Shown here piece after piece: positions 1-8,236 of a DNA stretch of 64,000 nt; position 1 is the stretch's first letter, and each line of letters begins with the position of its first letter. Location: NCBI RefSeq assembly GCF_000620065.1, contig NZ_JHVI01000004.1, forward strand, positions 1 to 64,000, given 5' to 3'. Below the pieces are notes generated by a model. It ran no database searches. It was not told the origin of the DNA and was given only the letters and a program-made list of their open reading frames with translations. The DNA comes from Meiothermus cerbereus DSM 11376. Its GTDB lineage: Bacteria > Deinococcota > Deinococci > Deinococcales > Thermaceae. The position numbers and the translations under genes were made by a program.

Positions 1-167
1 CAGGAGCATCCAGAGCGAGTGATGTAGAAGATACCGTTGAGGATTTCTCGCCAGCTATGTTCCCTTGGTCTATGGGTGAAGCAGGAGGGCTCGGGCATTA
101 GCGGTTCGAGTATCGCCCACTCATTGTCCGAAAGATCGCTTGGGTAGCAGCTTGCTCGACTATTCAT
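1..167 (-). CDS. IS5-family transposase, N-terminal fragment (cut by window start)
   Basis: On the minus strand an ATG at 167 opens a frame reading MNSRASCYPSDLSDNEWAIL and continuing without a stop to the window edge. The LSDNEWAILEPLMP segment is the hallmark of the DUF4096 N-terminal domain of IS5-family transposases, DDE enzymes that cut and paste their element. Only about 55 residues are visible, so the catalytic DDE residues cannot be checked and the copy may be intact or broken. A similar read-through frame on the plus strand was not found. Confidence 0.8.
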   Translation of the reverse strand, partial: MNSRASCYPSDLSDNEWAILEPLMPEPSCFTHRPREHSWREILNGIFYITRSGCS

Positions 168-206
168 GCTCGATTATATCGTCTGGGAAAGTTTTAAGAC
201 AGTCTC
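1..206 (-). mobile_element. IS5-family insertion sequence, one end (partial)
   Basis: The window opens inside an insertion sequence. It holds the first 55 codons of an IS5-type transposase on the minus strand, then about 39 bases of non-coding DNA. On the minus strand that non-coding DNA begins GAGACTGTCTTAAAAC, which looks like a terminal inverted repeat, although the other end lies outside the window. The next three bases (207-209) are TAA, and a 125-bp miniature element starts immediately after. IS5-family elements of the IS1031 type duplicate TNA targets, so TAA here could be the target duplication. The exact outer boundary is inferred. Confidence 0.7.
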
Positions 207-209
207 TAA

Positions 210-334
210 TACCAGATTCGGTTAGTTCGTCACCGAACGGTGACGAACTAACCCGACCGAAGGGAGTGCTCTAGGATTCAAAAAGATAGCCCCTTGATGT
301 TTTTTGTTTGAAGAGTATCTTTTTGAATCCGGTA
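210..334. mobile_element. 125-bp miniature inverted-repeat element, copy A1
   Basis: The element starts TACCAGATTCGG and ends GGATTC-type then GGTA, with TAA on both sides (207-209 and 335-337). It folds into two long hairpins: arms 221-235 and 238-252 (15 bp, two-base loop), and GGATTCAAAAAGATA at 274-288 pairing with TATCTTTTTGAATCC at 316-330 (15 bp, perfect). Read in reverse complement it matches the copy at 15561-15685 at the same 125-bp length. It has no coding capacity, so it must be moved in trans. It lies between the IS end and the 3' end of the methyltransferase gene and may also act as a transcription barrier. Confidence 0.85.
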
Positions 335-362
335 TAAGACCATCGAGCGCCTCAGGCTTGGC

Positions 363-2069
363 TCAGGTAGGCGGTGCCTCCAGACCCTCGAGGGCAGCCC
401 GCTCATCGCGGCTGAGGCCAAAAAGCTCGAAAACTGCTTGATTGCAGGCCTCCAGGTCTCGCCTTTGCGCGGCCTCGGCAAGCGCTCGTCGCAAAACCTG
501 GGGTACTTCGCTCCAGGGCGGGATTCGAATGCGCCTCAGGTACTGGGCCTGAAAGCGCAGGTATCCTCCGCGCATCCTAGTTGAATAGGCGGCCACGAAA
601 AGCCGGGCCAGGCTCGAGCGCAAAACCGCCTGCAAAGCGTGCAGATCCCATGTTTCAGAGGTTACGTAGTACAGGTTGTGGTGTGGATAAAACGCCCCTT
701 TCTCGAACACCACGTGTGCTGTTCCCTTGATGTCGGGAATCAGCAGCTTGGGGGTTCTGGCCAGCGAGGGGATAATGCGGTCGATGGTGCGGTACCACTG
801 CGCAGGGGAGCGCCGGGCGCAGTAGCGGCCTGCGATCAGCTCCCTTCGCGCCTCGAGGTAGGCCTGCAGGCGGGGGTAGCGCCGCAGGTCTACCAGGTGG
901 CCCTCCTCGTCAAAAGGGTTCACCAGGCCCTTTCCCTGCCACCGCACCTCGCCATCTAGGATGTCCTGGGTGGTGACCAGCGGCAGCTTGCGCTCAGGTT
1001 CCACCTCGAGGCTTTCGTAATCACCAATGAAGGCTTTGTCTGCGCCAGTGGCTACCCCAATGCCTACCTTGCAACCCACTTCCTCGATGGTCGGGAAGCG
1101 CTCTTCGAGCCTGCGAAGGAGGGCCACCCGGTGGGGTGCCTCGAGCAGCCAGGGGGCTGTGCCACGGGCAACCTGGGCCAGCTCCTGCACCCCGCTGTCC
1201 TGCGGCAGCCTTGGGGCCCGCAGCGCCTGGGCCAGCCTGCTCAGCTCGTTTGGCTCGAGGCGGGGCCGGTAAAAAACGCGTGTTGGACCGGGTTTGTCCC
1301 GGCTGATAACGGTGATGGCGGGGTAGGCCGTTACGCTGGAACGAAAGGCTGGTGTGTCGCTCATATCGACGTAGATCTTGAGGTGAAAGTTTTCCGCTAC
1401 CAGCTTGCGCAGCGGGCCCCCGTAGCGGTTTTTAACCCAGCGGTTGGCGCAGATGAAGCCCAGCGTGCCGCCTTCGGCCAGCAGGTGCAGCGAGCGCTCG
1501 ATAAACGGGATGTAAAGGTCAGCGCGGTCATAAATGGTGGCGTAGCGGCTTCGGTAGGCCGACAATAGCGCAGCAGGAATCATCTCCTGGCGCACGTAAG
1601 GGGGGTTTCCCACCACAAAGTCGAAGGGACCCTCGATGGGGGTGAGCAAAAAATCACCCTGAACCAGCCAGCGGTCTGCCAGGGCGGTAGCGGTTTGCCT
1701 GCTCAGCCCTTCCTGCTCTAGCAAGGCTATGACATCTGTACGGGTCGCGTCGAAGGTTTCGCGGTGCAGCTCAACCGCCTTGATGGCCTGGGCCAGCTCG
1801 TCCAGTGCGGCACGGGGCCGTCCCCTGGCCCGCCAGGCCGATAGCAGCCGGCGTATGATGGCAAAAAGAAAATCGCCCCCACCAAAAGATGGTTCCAGGA
1901 TGCGTTTATGTTGCAGCGGCAGGTTGTCGGTGTAACCGCTGAGATCCAGGATGAACTCGACCACCTCAGGACGGGTGAAGACGGCGCCTAAAGGGGCCCC
2001 GTTGGCCCCCGACAGAGGCTCTATGGCCGAGGCGAGATGTGCGTCTGGGTCAAAAAAAGTGGAGGTCAT
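363..2069 (-). CDS. N6-adenine DNA methyltransferase, TaqI/Eco57I type
   Basis: Transfers a methyl group from S-adenosylmethionine to adenine in a DNA target. From the chosen start (568 aa), motif X is near residues 28-41 ([11 protein letters not shown]), SAM-binding motif I at 59-67 (LEPSFGGGD) and the catalytic NPPY at 155-158. The C-terminal third resembles the TaqI-type target-recognition domain (segment LLIPDIKG...HHNLYYV). No nuclease domain is present, so it is a stand-alone gamma-type methylase. Longer starts exist at 2116 (overlapping the amidase gene stop, with GGAG upstream) and 2150; 2069 is preferred because it lies downstream of that stop and keeps all motifs. No matching restriction enzyme gene is in the window; its downstream side is occupied by a miniature element and an IS. 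Confidence 0.85.
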   Translation of the reverse strand: MTSTFFDPDAHLASAIEPLSGANGAPLGAVFTRPEVVEFILDLSGYTDNLPLQHKRILEPSFGGGDFLFAIIRRLLSAWRARGRPRAALDELAQAIKAVELHRETFDATRTDVIALLEQEGLSRQTATALADRWLVQGDFLLTPIEGPFDFVVGNPPYVRQEMIPAALLSAYRSRYATIYDRADLYIPFIERSLHLLAEGGTLGFICANRWVKNRYGGPLRKLVAENFHLKIYVDMSDTPAFRSSVTAYPAITVISRDKPGPTRVFYRPRLEPNELSRLAQALRAPRLPQDSGVQELAQVARGTAPWLLEAPHRVALLRRLEERFPTIEEVGCKVGIGVATGADKAFIGDYESLEVEPERKLPLVTTQDILDGEVRWQGKGLVNPFDEEGHLVDLRRYPRLQAYLEARRELIAGRYCARRSPAQWYRTIDRIIPSLARTPKLLIPDIKGTAHVVFEKGAFYPHHNLYYVTSETWDLHALQAVLRSSLARLFVAAYSTRMRGGYLRFQAQYLRRIRIPPWSEVPQVLRRALAEAAQRRDLEACNQAVFELFGLSRDERAALEGLEAPPT

Positions 2070-2097
2070 AACAGGCCCCAAGGTGTCGCTCAAAACC

Positions 2098-3330
2098 CTA
2101 CTGTAGCGGATGGTCATTTTCCAGGTACTCCAATACCCCTCGGGCCACACCGTAGCTGATGCGGTCGAGGTAGTGGGGGTTGCGCAGGTTCTGGCTTTCG
2201 AGGGGATGGCTCAGGTAGCCCACTTCGACCAGTATGGCCGGGACGCTGGTGTAGCGGATGACGAAGTAATCGGCGCTGCGCACCCCACGGTTGACGGCCG
2301 CGGTGGCCCCCAGTGTGTATGAAAGCACCCGGCTGGCCAGGGTGCGCGAGAGCTCCATGCGGCGGGCGGAGTTCATCTGGGGGGTGGGGGTGGGCAGGTT
2401 TTGCGGCGGGATGGGGTTGACATCCTCGAGGCTGGGCTGGGTGCCTGGGTCAAGTGGTTCCACTTGCGTAGAGGGAGGCTGGGCGGCGGCGAGCGCATCC
2501 AACGGGCTGGGCGCAACGGCGATGGGCGGGGTGGGGGCTAGGGGTGCTGGCGGTGGAAAGAAAGGGCGGGCCGAGGAGGGGCCAAAGTAGTAGACCTCGA
2601 GGCCGCACCAGCCGTCGGCGCGGGCTGGCACGGTGGCGTTGGCATGGATGGAGACGAAGAGGTCTTTGCCCTCGGCCAGGGCTACGCGCTGGGTTAGGTC
2701 GGTACGCTTGTCTGACGAAAAAGCCGCATCGCTTTCGCGGGTCATGGTGACGTCCACGCCCGCGTTTTGCAAAAAGCGGCGCACCCGCAGGGCCACCTCG
2801 AGGTTCACCGCCTTTTCGACTACCGGCCCCATAGCCCCAGGGTCGGGGCCGCCGTGCCCGGCGTCCACCACCACCGCAAAACGCCGCCCACCCGCCTTCA
2901 CGAAGCGAAACTCCGGAAAGGCTGGCAGCGGGCTGGTATCCACAAAAGCCCCCGAGAGGTCAATGACCAGGCGCTGTCCGTCGCCTTGCAGGGCTGCCAG
3001 GGTCATGGTGCGGTAGCCGGAGCGGGGCGTAACCCCCTGGGGGGTGAGCAGGATTAGCACCGCCTTGTCTTCGTGCTGCTCGAGCACATACCCGGCCAGC
3101 TCGGGCTGGCTCACGAAGTGAATCCCCGGCTCGACCTGCTGATCGGGCAGGGTTACGCGCAGGGCTGCCCCCAGGGGTTCGATGGTGTAGGTTGCTTCTT
3201 TGGGCAAGTCCAGTACCACCCTGGTAAAGCCAGGCTGGTCGCCGACACGTATGGGCGGCAGGTTTTGACCCCAGACGCTGGAACTAAGGAGCGCAGGCAA
3301 AAAGAACCACAGACGGGAAAGGTGCCTCAT
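2098..3330 (-). CDS. N-acetylmuramoyl-L-alanine amidase with AMIN domain
   Basis: Cleaves the amide bond between N-acetylmuramic acid and the stem peptide of peptidoglycan. 410 aa: a signal peptide (about 1-21), an AMIN-like beta domain (about 25-130) that targets such enzymes to the wall, then an Amidase_3 catalytic domain. The zinc ligands and catalytic glutamate are visible: H159 (VVDAGHGG), E172 (EKAVNLE), H229 (SIHANA) and E369 (LVEVGYLSH). A proline-rich insert of about 60 residues (258-318) interrupts the catalytic domain between the second and last motifs, where regulatory inserts are known in AmiC-type enzymes. The ATG at 3330 has AAGGCGAT upstream; a TTG three bases earlier is less likely. 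The methyltransferase gene follows on the same strand. Confidence 0.93.
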   Translation of the reverse strand: MRHLSRLWFFLPALLSSSVWGQNLPPIRVGDQPGFTRVVLDLPKEATYTIEPLGAALRVTLPDQQVEPGIHFVSQPELAGYVLEQHEDKAVLILLTPQGVTPRSGYRTMTLAALQGDGQRLVIDLSGAFVDTSPLPAFPEFRFVKAGGRRFAVVVDAGHGGPDPGAMGPVVEKAVNLEVALRVRRFLQNAGVDVTMTRESDAAFSSDKRTDLTQRVALAEGKDLFVSIHANATVPARADGWCGLEVYYFGPSSARPFFPPPAPLAPTPPIAVAPSPLDALAAAQPPSTQVEPLDPGTQPSLEDVNPIPPQNLPTPTPQMNSARRMELSRTLASRVLSYTLGATAAVNRGVRSADYFVIRYTSVPAILVEVGYLSHPLESQNLRNPHYLDRISYGVARGVLEYLENDHPLQ

Positions 3331-3458
3331 CAAAATCGCCTTAGTTTAAGCCGACTGGACAATTCAGGATGAGCACAACCTGGGGCGTTCAAAATGCAAC
3401 CTGGGTAGCATAGCCCCCAGCAAAGGCTGTTAGGCTAATCTCACCAAAAGGAGGTTGT

Positions 3459-4853
3459 GTGTTAGACCAAGCATTGGTAGGTGATGTGCTACGGCGGGCC
3501 CGACAAGGTGGGGCCGACTTTGCGGAGCTCTACGTGGAACGTTGGCGGCGGCGGGCCATGCGGGTGCTTTCGGGTGAGGTGAAGGAGGCCACTGGCGGCC
3601 TCGAGTACGGGGCCGGGTTGCGGCTCTTTTACGGTACGGAGGTAGTCTACGCCTATACCAACGACCTGAGCCCTGCGAGCCTGCTCGAGGTGGCCGATAC
3701 CCTGGTCAGGCTCAAGGGCAGCGCGGGCCAGGTGGATGCCCAGGGCATAGGCGGCCTCGACTTTCGCAAGACGGTGGCCCAGGGGCTGCACGCCCCCCAG
3801 ATTCCCTTTACCGCTAAGGACAAGCGCTACCGCCTCGAGCGCATCCTCGAGGCCGAGGCCGGGGCCAGGGTAGGGCCGCAGATCAAGCAGGTGCAGACCA
3901 ATCTATTGGAGTGGGAACAGGAAGTACTGGTGGCTACCAGCGAGGGTGCCTGGGCCGAAGACCGTCGGGTACGCACCCGCTTGGCCATAACCGCCATCGC
4001 CCAGGATGAGTCGGGGATGCAAACCGGATCGGCTGGGCCGGGGCTGAGCGTGGGCCTCGAGCTCTTCGACCGCTACCCCCCCGCCGAGGTGGGGCGCAGG
4101 GCCGGCCTGCAAGCCCTGACCAACCTGCGGGCCAAACCGGCCCCCGCCGGTACCATGCCGGTGGTGATTGGCAACGGCTTTGGCGGGGTGATCTTCCACG
4201 AGGCCCTGGGTCACCTGCTGGAGACCACCTCGGTGGCCAAAAAAGCCAGCGTGCTCTCCGACAAACTGGGCGAAAAAGTGGCCTCGGACTGCGTGACCTA
4301 CATCGACGACGGCACCACCCCCCACGGCTGGGGCTCGCAGGAGTTCGACGACGAAGGTCGGCCCACCGAGCGCACCGTGCTGATCGAGAATGGGGTGCTC
4401 AAAAGCTACATGGTGGACCGGCTGGGCAGCTTGCTCACCGGCTACCGCCCCACCGGCTCGGGCCGCCGCCAGGACTACACCTTCGCCCCCACCAGCCGCA
4501 TGCGCAATACCTTTATCGCCCCCGGCGCCACCCCCAAGGAAAAGCTCTTCGAGGGCATCGAGTATGGCCTCTACGCCGCCGATATGGGCGGGGGGCAGGT
4601 GCGGCCCGGCTCGGGCGAGTACAACTTTGGGGTTAAGGAGGGCTACATCATCCGCCACGGGCGCATCGAGGAACCGGTGCGGGGGGCCATGCTGGTGGGC
4701 AAGGGCCCCGAGAGCATTCAGAAAATTGTGGCGGTCTCGGACGACCTCGAGACGGGCCCCGGCATGTGCGGCTCGCTTTCCGGTAGCCTGCCGGTGGAGG
4801 TGGGCCAGCCCCACCTGCTGATCTCGGAAATTGTGGTGGGAGGACAGGCTTGA
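3459..4853 (+). CDS. tldD: TldD metalloprotease subunit
   Basis: 464 aa with a GTG start and a strong ribosome-binding site (AAAAGGAGG at 3447-3455). The HExxxH zinc motif is HEALGH (H247, E248, H252), and the cysteine in GPGMCGS near the C terminus corresponds to the third zinc ligand known in E. coli TldD. TldD is the catalytic half of the TldD/TldE heterodimer, which digests unfolded peptides and matures some modified peptides; in this phylum it is mostly a housekeeping peptidase. The partner gene follows directly. Start and domain assignment are both well supported. Confidence 0.95.
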   Translation: MLDQALVGDVLRRARQGGADFAELYVERWRRRAMRVLSGEVKEATGGLEYGAGLRLFYGTEVVYAYTNDLSPASLLEVADTLVRLKGSAGQVDAQGIGGLDFRKTVAQGLHAPQIPFTAKDKRYRLERILEAEAGARVGPQIKQVQTNLLEWEQEVLVATSEGAWAEDRRVRTRLAITAIAQDESGMQTGSAGPGLSVGLELFDRYPPAEVGRRAGLQALTNLRAKPAPAGTMPVVIGNGFGGVIFHEALGHLLETTSVAKKASVLSDKLGEKVASDCVTYIDDGTTPHGWGSQEFDDEGRPTERTVLIENGVLKSYMVDRLGSLLTGYRPTGSGRRQDYTFAPTSRMRNTFIAPGATPKEKLFEGIEYGLYAADMGGGQVRPGSGEYNFGVKEGYIIRHGRIEEPVRGAMLVGKGPESIQKIVAVSDDLETGPGMCGSLSGSLPVEVGQPHLLISEIVVGGQA

Positions 4854-4870
4854 AGCTGGGGGATAGAACC

Positions 4871-6187
4871 ATGACTTTTGAAGAAGCCAGAGATTATCTG
4901 TTGCAAAAGGCCCGTGCCATGGGCATTGACGCCGAGGTGCTGGCCACCTATAGCCGCGAGCTAACCATCCAGGCCCACGGCGGCAAGGTGGAAGAAATTA
5001 CCCAGGCCACCCAGGGTGGGCTGGGGGTGCGGGTGGTGGTGCAGGGCAAGACCGGCTACGCCTATACCGAGGAGCGCACCCCAGAGGCCCTCGACTGGGT
5101 GCTGCAGGAGGCCCACGAAAACGCCCTTTTGCAGTCCGAGACGGGGGGTTTCTTGCCGACTGGGGGCGAGCTGGGCCGCCATGACCTCTTGGGTGAGGGG
5201 CTTTCGGCCCCGCTCGAGCACAAGCGCCAGGCGGCGCTGGACCTCGAGGCCGGTCTGCGGGCCGACCCCAGGGTTTTGCAGGTGCAGATGACCCGTTACT
5301 CCGAGCAGGAGACCCAGGCCACGCTGGGCTCCACCCGAGGGGTTGCGGGGGCTTTTCGCAACGGCTACGCCCTGCTCCTGACCAGCGCGGTGATGGGCGA
5401 GGGGAAGAGCCTCAAGCAGGGCTGGGAGTTCGACCTGGCCAAAGAGTTTCATGCCCTCGAGCCGGGCCGCACCGCCCAGCAGTTCCTCCACCATACCGGA
5501 CGCCTGCTGGGGGCCCGCCCCCTCCAAACCGGGCGCTACAAGGCCTATTTTGAGCCCAAGGCCTTTGCCCAACTGGTGGGCATGATGGGCTGGTTTTTGC
5601 TCTCGGCCAAAAACGTGCTCGAGGGCAAGAGCCTGCTGGCGGGCCGAGTGGGGCAGAAAATCGCCTCGGAAATCTTCACCCTGGTTGATGACCCCACCCT
5701 GCCGGACGGCCTGGCCTCGCGCCCCTTCGACGCCGAGGGCACCCCAGCCCGCCGCACGGTGTTTATCGAGAACGGCATCCTGCGCACCTTTGCCCACAAC
5801 TCCGAGACCGCCCGGAAGATGGGGGTGGAAAATACCGGCCACGCGGCGCGCAGCTACAAGGGGGTGCTGGGCATTGCCCCCACCAACCTGTTCGTGCAGC
5901 CCGGCCAAGGGGTGCAGATGGACAACGGCATCGTGGTCACCGACCTGATGGGCCTGCACGCCGGGGCCAACCCCATCTCGGGGGAGTTCAGCCTGCAAGC
6001 CCTGGGCCTCAGGGTGGAAGGTAGTGAGGTGGCCTACCCGGTGGAGAACTTCACGGTGGCCGGCAACTTCTTGGAGCTGCTCAGCCGCATCACCGCCCTG
6101 GGCCGCGAGCTCGAGTGGAACCCCATGATGGGCATGGTGGGCTCGCCCATGGTCGAGGTGGCTGAGCTGTCCTTTGCCGGGGCTTGA
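4871..6187 (+). CDS. tldE: TldE/PmbA protease partner subunit
   Basis: 438 aa from the ATG at 4871 (MTFEEARDYLL), preceded by GGGGGA. A TTG at 4850, overlapping the tldD stop by 4 bases, gives a 445-aa version; the ATG is preferred because the first seven codons of the longer form look unlike family N termini. It is homologous in layout to TldD (N-terminal alpha/beta part, C-terminal beta part), but the HExxxH position reads FAQLVGMMG, so there is no zinc site, as expected for TldE. It forms the heterodimer cavity with TldD and is almost certainly co-transcribed with it. Confidence 0.93.
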   Translation: MTFEEARDYLLQKARAMGIDAEVLATYSRELTIQAHGGKVEEITQATQGGLGVRVVVQGKTGYAYTEERTPEALDWVLQEAHENALLQSETGGFLPTGGELGRHDLLGEGLSAPLEHKRQAALDLEAGLRADPRVLQVQMTRYSEQETQATLGSTRGVAGAFRNGYALLLTSAVMGEGKSLKQGWEFDLAKEFHALEPGRTAQQFLHHTGRLLGARPLQTGRYKAYFEPKAFAQLVGMMGWFLLSAKNVLEGKSLLAGRVGQKIASEIFTLVDDPTLPDGLASRPFDAEGTPARRTVFIENGILRTFAHNSETARKMGVENTGHAARSYKGVLGIAPTNLFVQPGQGVQMDNGIVVTDLMGLHAGANPISGEFSLQALGLRVEGSEVAYPVENFTVAGNFLELLSRITALGRELEWNPMMGMVGSPMVEVAELSFAGA

Positions 6188-6216
6188 GGGGGAATTCTGT
6201 ACCTGGCGGGTGGCCC

Positions 6217-6228
6217 TACCATAGGTAT
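6217..6228 (+). promoter_or_regulatory. Leaderless -10 element for the DinB-fold gene
   Basis: TACCAT (6217-6222) fits the TANNNT -10 consensus and ends 6 bases before the ATG at 6229. That puts the transcript start at or next to the start codon. No good -35 match is seen (ATTCTG at 17 bp). The same geometry recurs at other genes in this window. Confidence 0.5.
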
Positions 6229-6729
6229 ATGGAAAAACTCGAGTACGTCCAGAAGAACCTCGAGGCCCTGGGCGAGCGCGACCCCCTGGAAGTGCTGGCG
6301 CAGACGCCTGAGCTGCTAACCGAGCTGTTCCCCCGCCTGGACATGCGCCGGGGTTGCGAACTAACCCACTGGACGGCGGGGGAGATCTACTGCCACCTGG
6401 CCGACCTCGAGATTGGCTACGGCTTCCGCCTGCGCCAGGCCCTGGCCGGCACCGAGGAGGCCAAGGCCTTCGACCACGACCGCTGGGGCATCCGCTACCG
6501 CAACTACGAGAGCTACTCGGCCAGGTTGGCCCTGGAGGCCTTTTGTGGCCTGCGGCGGTGGAACCTCGAGCTTTTGCGCAATCTGGAGCCGCAGGACTGG
6601 GACAAGGTGGCCTACCACCCCCAGCGCGGCCCCGAGACCATCGCTTTCATCATCAAGATGCTGGCCGGTCACGATCTGCGGCACTTGAAGGAGCTCGAGT
6701 ACATCGCCTCGTATGTGGAGACGGGCTAA
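6229..6729 (+). CDS. DinB-like four-helix metal-binding protein
   Basis: 166 aa. The fold is suggested by a histidine early in the protein (LTHWTAGEIYCHLAD) and a late HDLRHLKELEY segment, the usual three-histidine metal triad of DinB/YfiT proteins. These act as small thiol-dependent transferases or remain uncharacterised; a specific reaction cannot be assigned here. A frame extending upstream to 6184 overlaps the tldE stop, but the ATG at 6229 is preferred because a TACCAT -10 box lies 6 bases before it and there is no Shine-Dalgarno sequence, consistent with a leaderless message. It converges with the GNAT gene. Confidence 0.85.
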   Translation: MEKLEYVQKNLEALGERDPLEVLAQTPELLTELFPRLDMRRGCELTHWTAGEIYCHLADLEIGYGFRLRQALAGTEEAKAFDHDRWGIRYRNYESYSARLALEAFCGLRRWNLELLRNLEPQDWDKVAYHPQRGPETIAFIIKMLAGHDLRHLKELEYIASYVETG

Positions 6730-6746
6730 TGTGGGTTACGAAACCT

Positions 6747-7385
6747 TCAAGTGGGGCGTTTCTGGGCCAACAAGCCCAAAAGCCTGGCCTTAACCATCGG
6801 CCATTCCTCGGCCAGAATGCTATACATCGCGCTGTCGCGGATGCCGCCATCGGCAGCGGGGCGATGGGCACGAAGAATCCCGTCGAGGTGCGCACCAAGC
6901 CGCTCGATGGCCTGGCGTGAGCGCAGGTTGCGGGTGTCGGTTTTCAGGGTAACCCGGCGTACCTGGAACACCTCGAAGGCATGGCGTAACATCAAGAGCT
7001 TGGCTTCGGTGTTGAGGCCAGTGCGCTGGGCCTGGGGGGCCAGCCAGGTGTGGCCGATTTCCACCGCATCGGGCCGATGGGGATGGTAATGAGGGCTGTC
7101 CTCAGGCCAGGGCCAGTACTCGAAGGTCATAAAGCGGGTGCTACCCACCACACAATTTCCCTGCTTGTCCACCGTTGCAAAGGGCAGGGCCTGTCCCTGG
7201 GTCTGTTCGTCCAGGGCTGCTTGAATATAGCGCCACATACCCACCTTCGACTTCGGCACGGTGGTATAAAGGTAGTCCTCGAGGCCGGCCAGAGCCAGGA
7301 ACGCCGGAAGGTGCTGAAGGGTCAGGGGCTCGAGCCGAACGAGTTTGCCCTCCAAGGTGATGGGCTGTGTAAGGTGTGGGTTCAT
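6747..7385 (-). CDS. GNAT acetyltransferase, RimJ/RimL-like
   Basis: 212 aa. The N terminus (LEGKLVRLEPLTLQHL) and the acetyl-CoA loop region (LAPQAQRTGLNTEAKLLM) are typical of the Acetyltransf_3 group, which acetylates protein N termini, amino acids or small amines. The ATG overlaps the stop of the upstream PaiB-like gene by 4 bases (ATGA), so the two are translationally coupled. In Bacillus, PaiB is paired with PaiA, a GNAT polyamine acetyltransferase, so an amine substrate is a reasonable guess here, although this protein looks closer to RimL than to PaiA. Confidence 0.88.
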   Translation of the reverse strand: MNPHLTQPITLEGKLVRLEPLTLQHLPAFLALAGLEDYLYTTVPKSKVGMWRYIQAALDEQTQGQALPFATVDKQGNCVVGSTRFMTFEYWPWPEDSPHYHPHRPDAVEIGHTWLAPQAQRTGLNTEAKLLMLRHAFEVFQVRRVTLKTDTRNLRSRQAIERLGAHLDGILRAHRPAADGGIRDSAMYSILAEEWPMVKARLLGLLAQKRPT

Positions 7386-7990
7386 GCCTGTTCTAAACTC
7401 TTTTTCATCTGCCTGGCGACTGCCCGGTCACCGGGGTGGGGGCTTTGTTCCAGAGCTGCCACAACCCGCTCCTGGTCAGCTCGGCTACGGTTTTGCGAGA
7501 GCTTGAACTTGCCTTCTAGTCGGGTAATCTCGATCTGGAAAGCTACAATGCCTTTCATCATTCCGTACAGGTACTCTTGGGGAAGCTCGTCCATCTTCCA
7601 CTGTTGTTCATATTGCCCAACCAGGTCGTGTAGGTGGGTTTTCACAACGGCGGGCTCCTCCACAATATGCAACTTGCCGTAGGCGTGGACGGTCATATAG
7701 TTCCAGGTAGGCACGCTGGGGTGTTTCTCGTACCAGGCAGGAGAGATAAAGCTATGGTCGCCCTGGAAAATGACTAGAACCTCTTCATTTTGAGCAAAAG
7801 TAGTCCACTGAGGATTGGCACGGGCCATGTGGCTGGCCAGCAGATTTCGTTCGGGGTAAACCGCAAAGGGTATATGGGTAGCAAAGGGCCTGTTTTCATG
7901 AACCGAGACGAGGGTGGCAAAGCTAAACCGCTGCATTAAGTCGAACAGCACCTCTGGGTTTGTTATGGCAAAGTGCTGGGGTAGATACAT
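7382..7990 (-). CDS. PaiB-family FMN-binding split-barrel protein
   Basis: 202 aa starting MYLPQHFA, matching the usual PaiB start. PaiB proteins have an FMN-binding split beta-barrel; in Bacillus PaiB represses sporulation and degradative-enzyme genes, but many homologues are probably flavin or haem enzymes. An in-frame extension to 8032 is rejected: TATACT (7997-8002) lies exactly 6 bases before the ATG at 7990, with TTGCAA 17 bp further upstream, a near-perfect promoter for a leaderless transcript. It is the first gene of a two-gene operon with the GNAT gene. Confidence 0.9.
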   Translation of the reverse strand: MYLPQHFAITNPEVLFDLMQRFSFATLVSVHENRPFATHIPFAVYPERNLLASHMARANPQWTTFAQNEEVLVIFQGDHSFISPAWYEKHPSVPTWNYMTVHAYGKLHIVEEPAVVKTHLHDLVGQYEQQWKMDELPQEYLYGMMKGIVAFQIEITRLEGKFKLSQNRSRADQERVVAALEQSPHPGDRAVARQMKKSLEQA

Positions 7991-8025
7991 CCGTTCAGTA
8001 TAGCCCTCCAGCACAGGGCTTGCAA
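7991..8025 (-). promoter_or_regulatory. Leaderless promoter of the PaiB-like gene
   Basis: On the minus strand, TTGCAA (8020-8025), a 17-bp spacer, TATACT (7997-8002), then 6 bases and ATG. This is the clearest sigma-A-type promoter with leaderless spacing in the window. Confidence 0.8.
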
Positions 8026-8201
8026 TGGGCATGTTGACAAAATGTCTGTATCTCGCCCCGATCGTTGAACAGCCCCTGTAGGGGAGAAGGGGGTTATCCT
8101 AGCGTACTACCGCGCTAGGTCATTCGATGGATGCCATAAACCAGATGGTTTTGTACCGGGTACACAAAATGCGAGGGGTCATAGTATTCTATGGGCACAA
8201 C

Positions 8202-8218
8202 ACAATCGAAACGATTGT
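8202..8218 (+). promoter_or_regulatory. Perfect inverted repeat ahead of the ABC importer operon
   Basis: ACAATCG-AAA-CGATTGT is a perfect 7+3+7 palindrome 19 bases upstream of the importer's first ATG and just downstream of a TATTCT -10-like box (8185-8190). A second imperfect palindrome (GTACC-G-GGTAC) lies at 8153-8163. The position suits a repressor operator; the CG-centred form resembles LacI-family sites, but no regulator gene lies nearby, so the cognate protein is unknown. Confidence 0.45.
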
Positions 8219-8236
8219 TGATGAAGGAGGACGTAC

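Noticed and set aside
3903-4814. Long minus-strand open frame inside tldD (303 codons), and similar frames opposite tldE, lptD, EtfD and others
   Set aside because: High GC keeps antisense frames open; these are rich in His/Gly/Ala/Pro, have no family features, and the opposite strand holds clear conserved genes.
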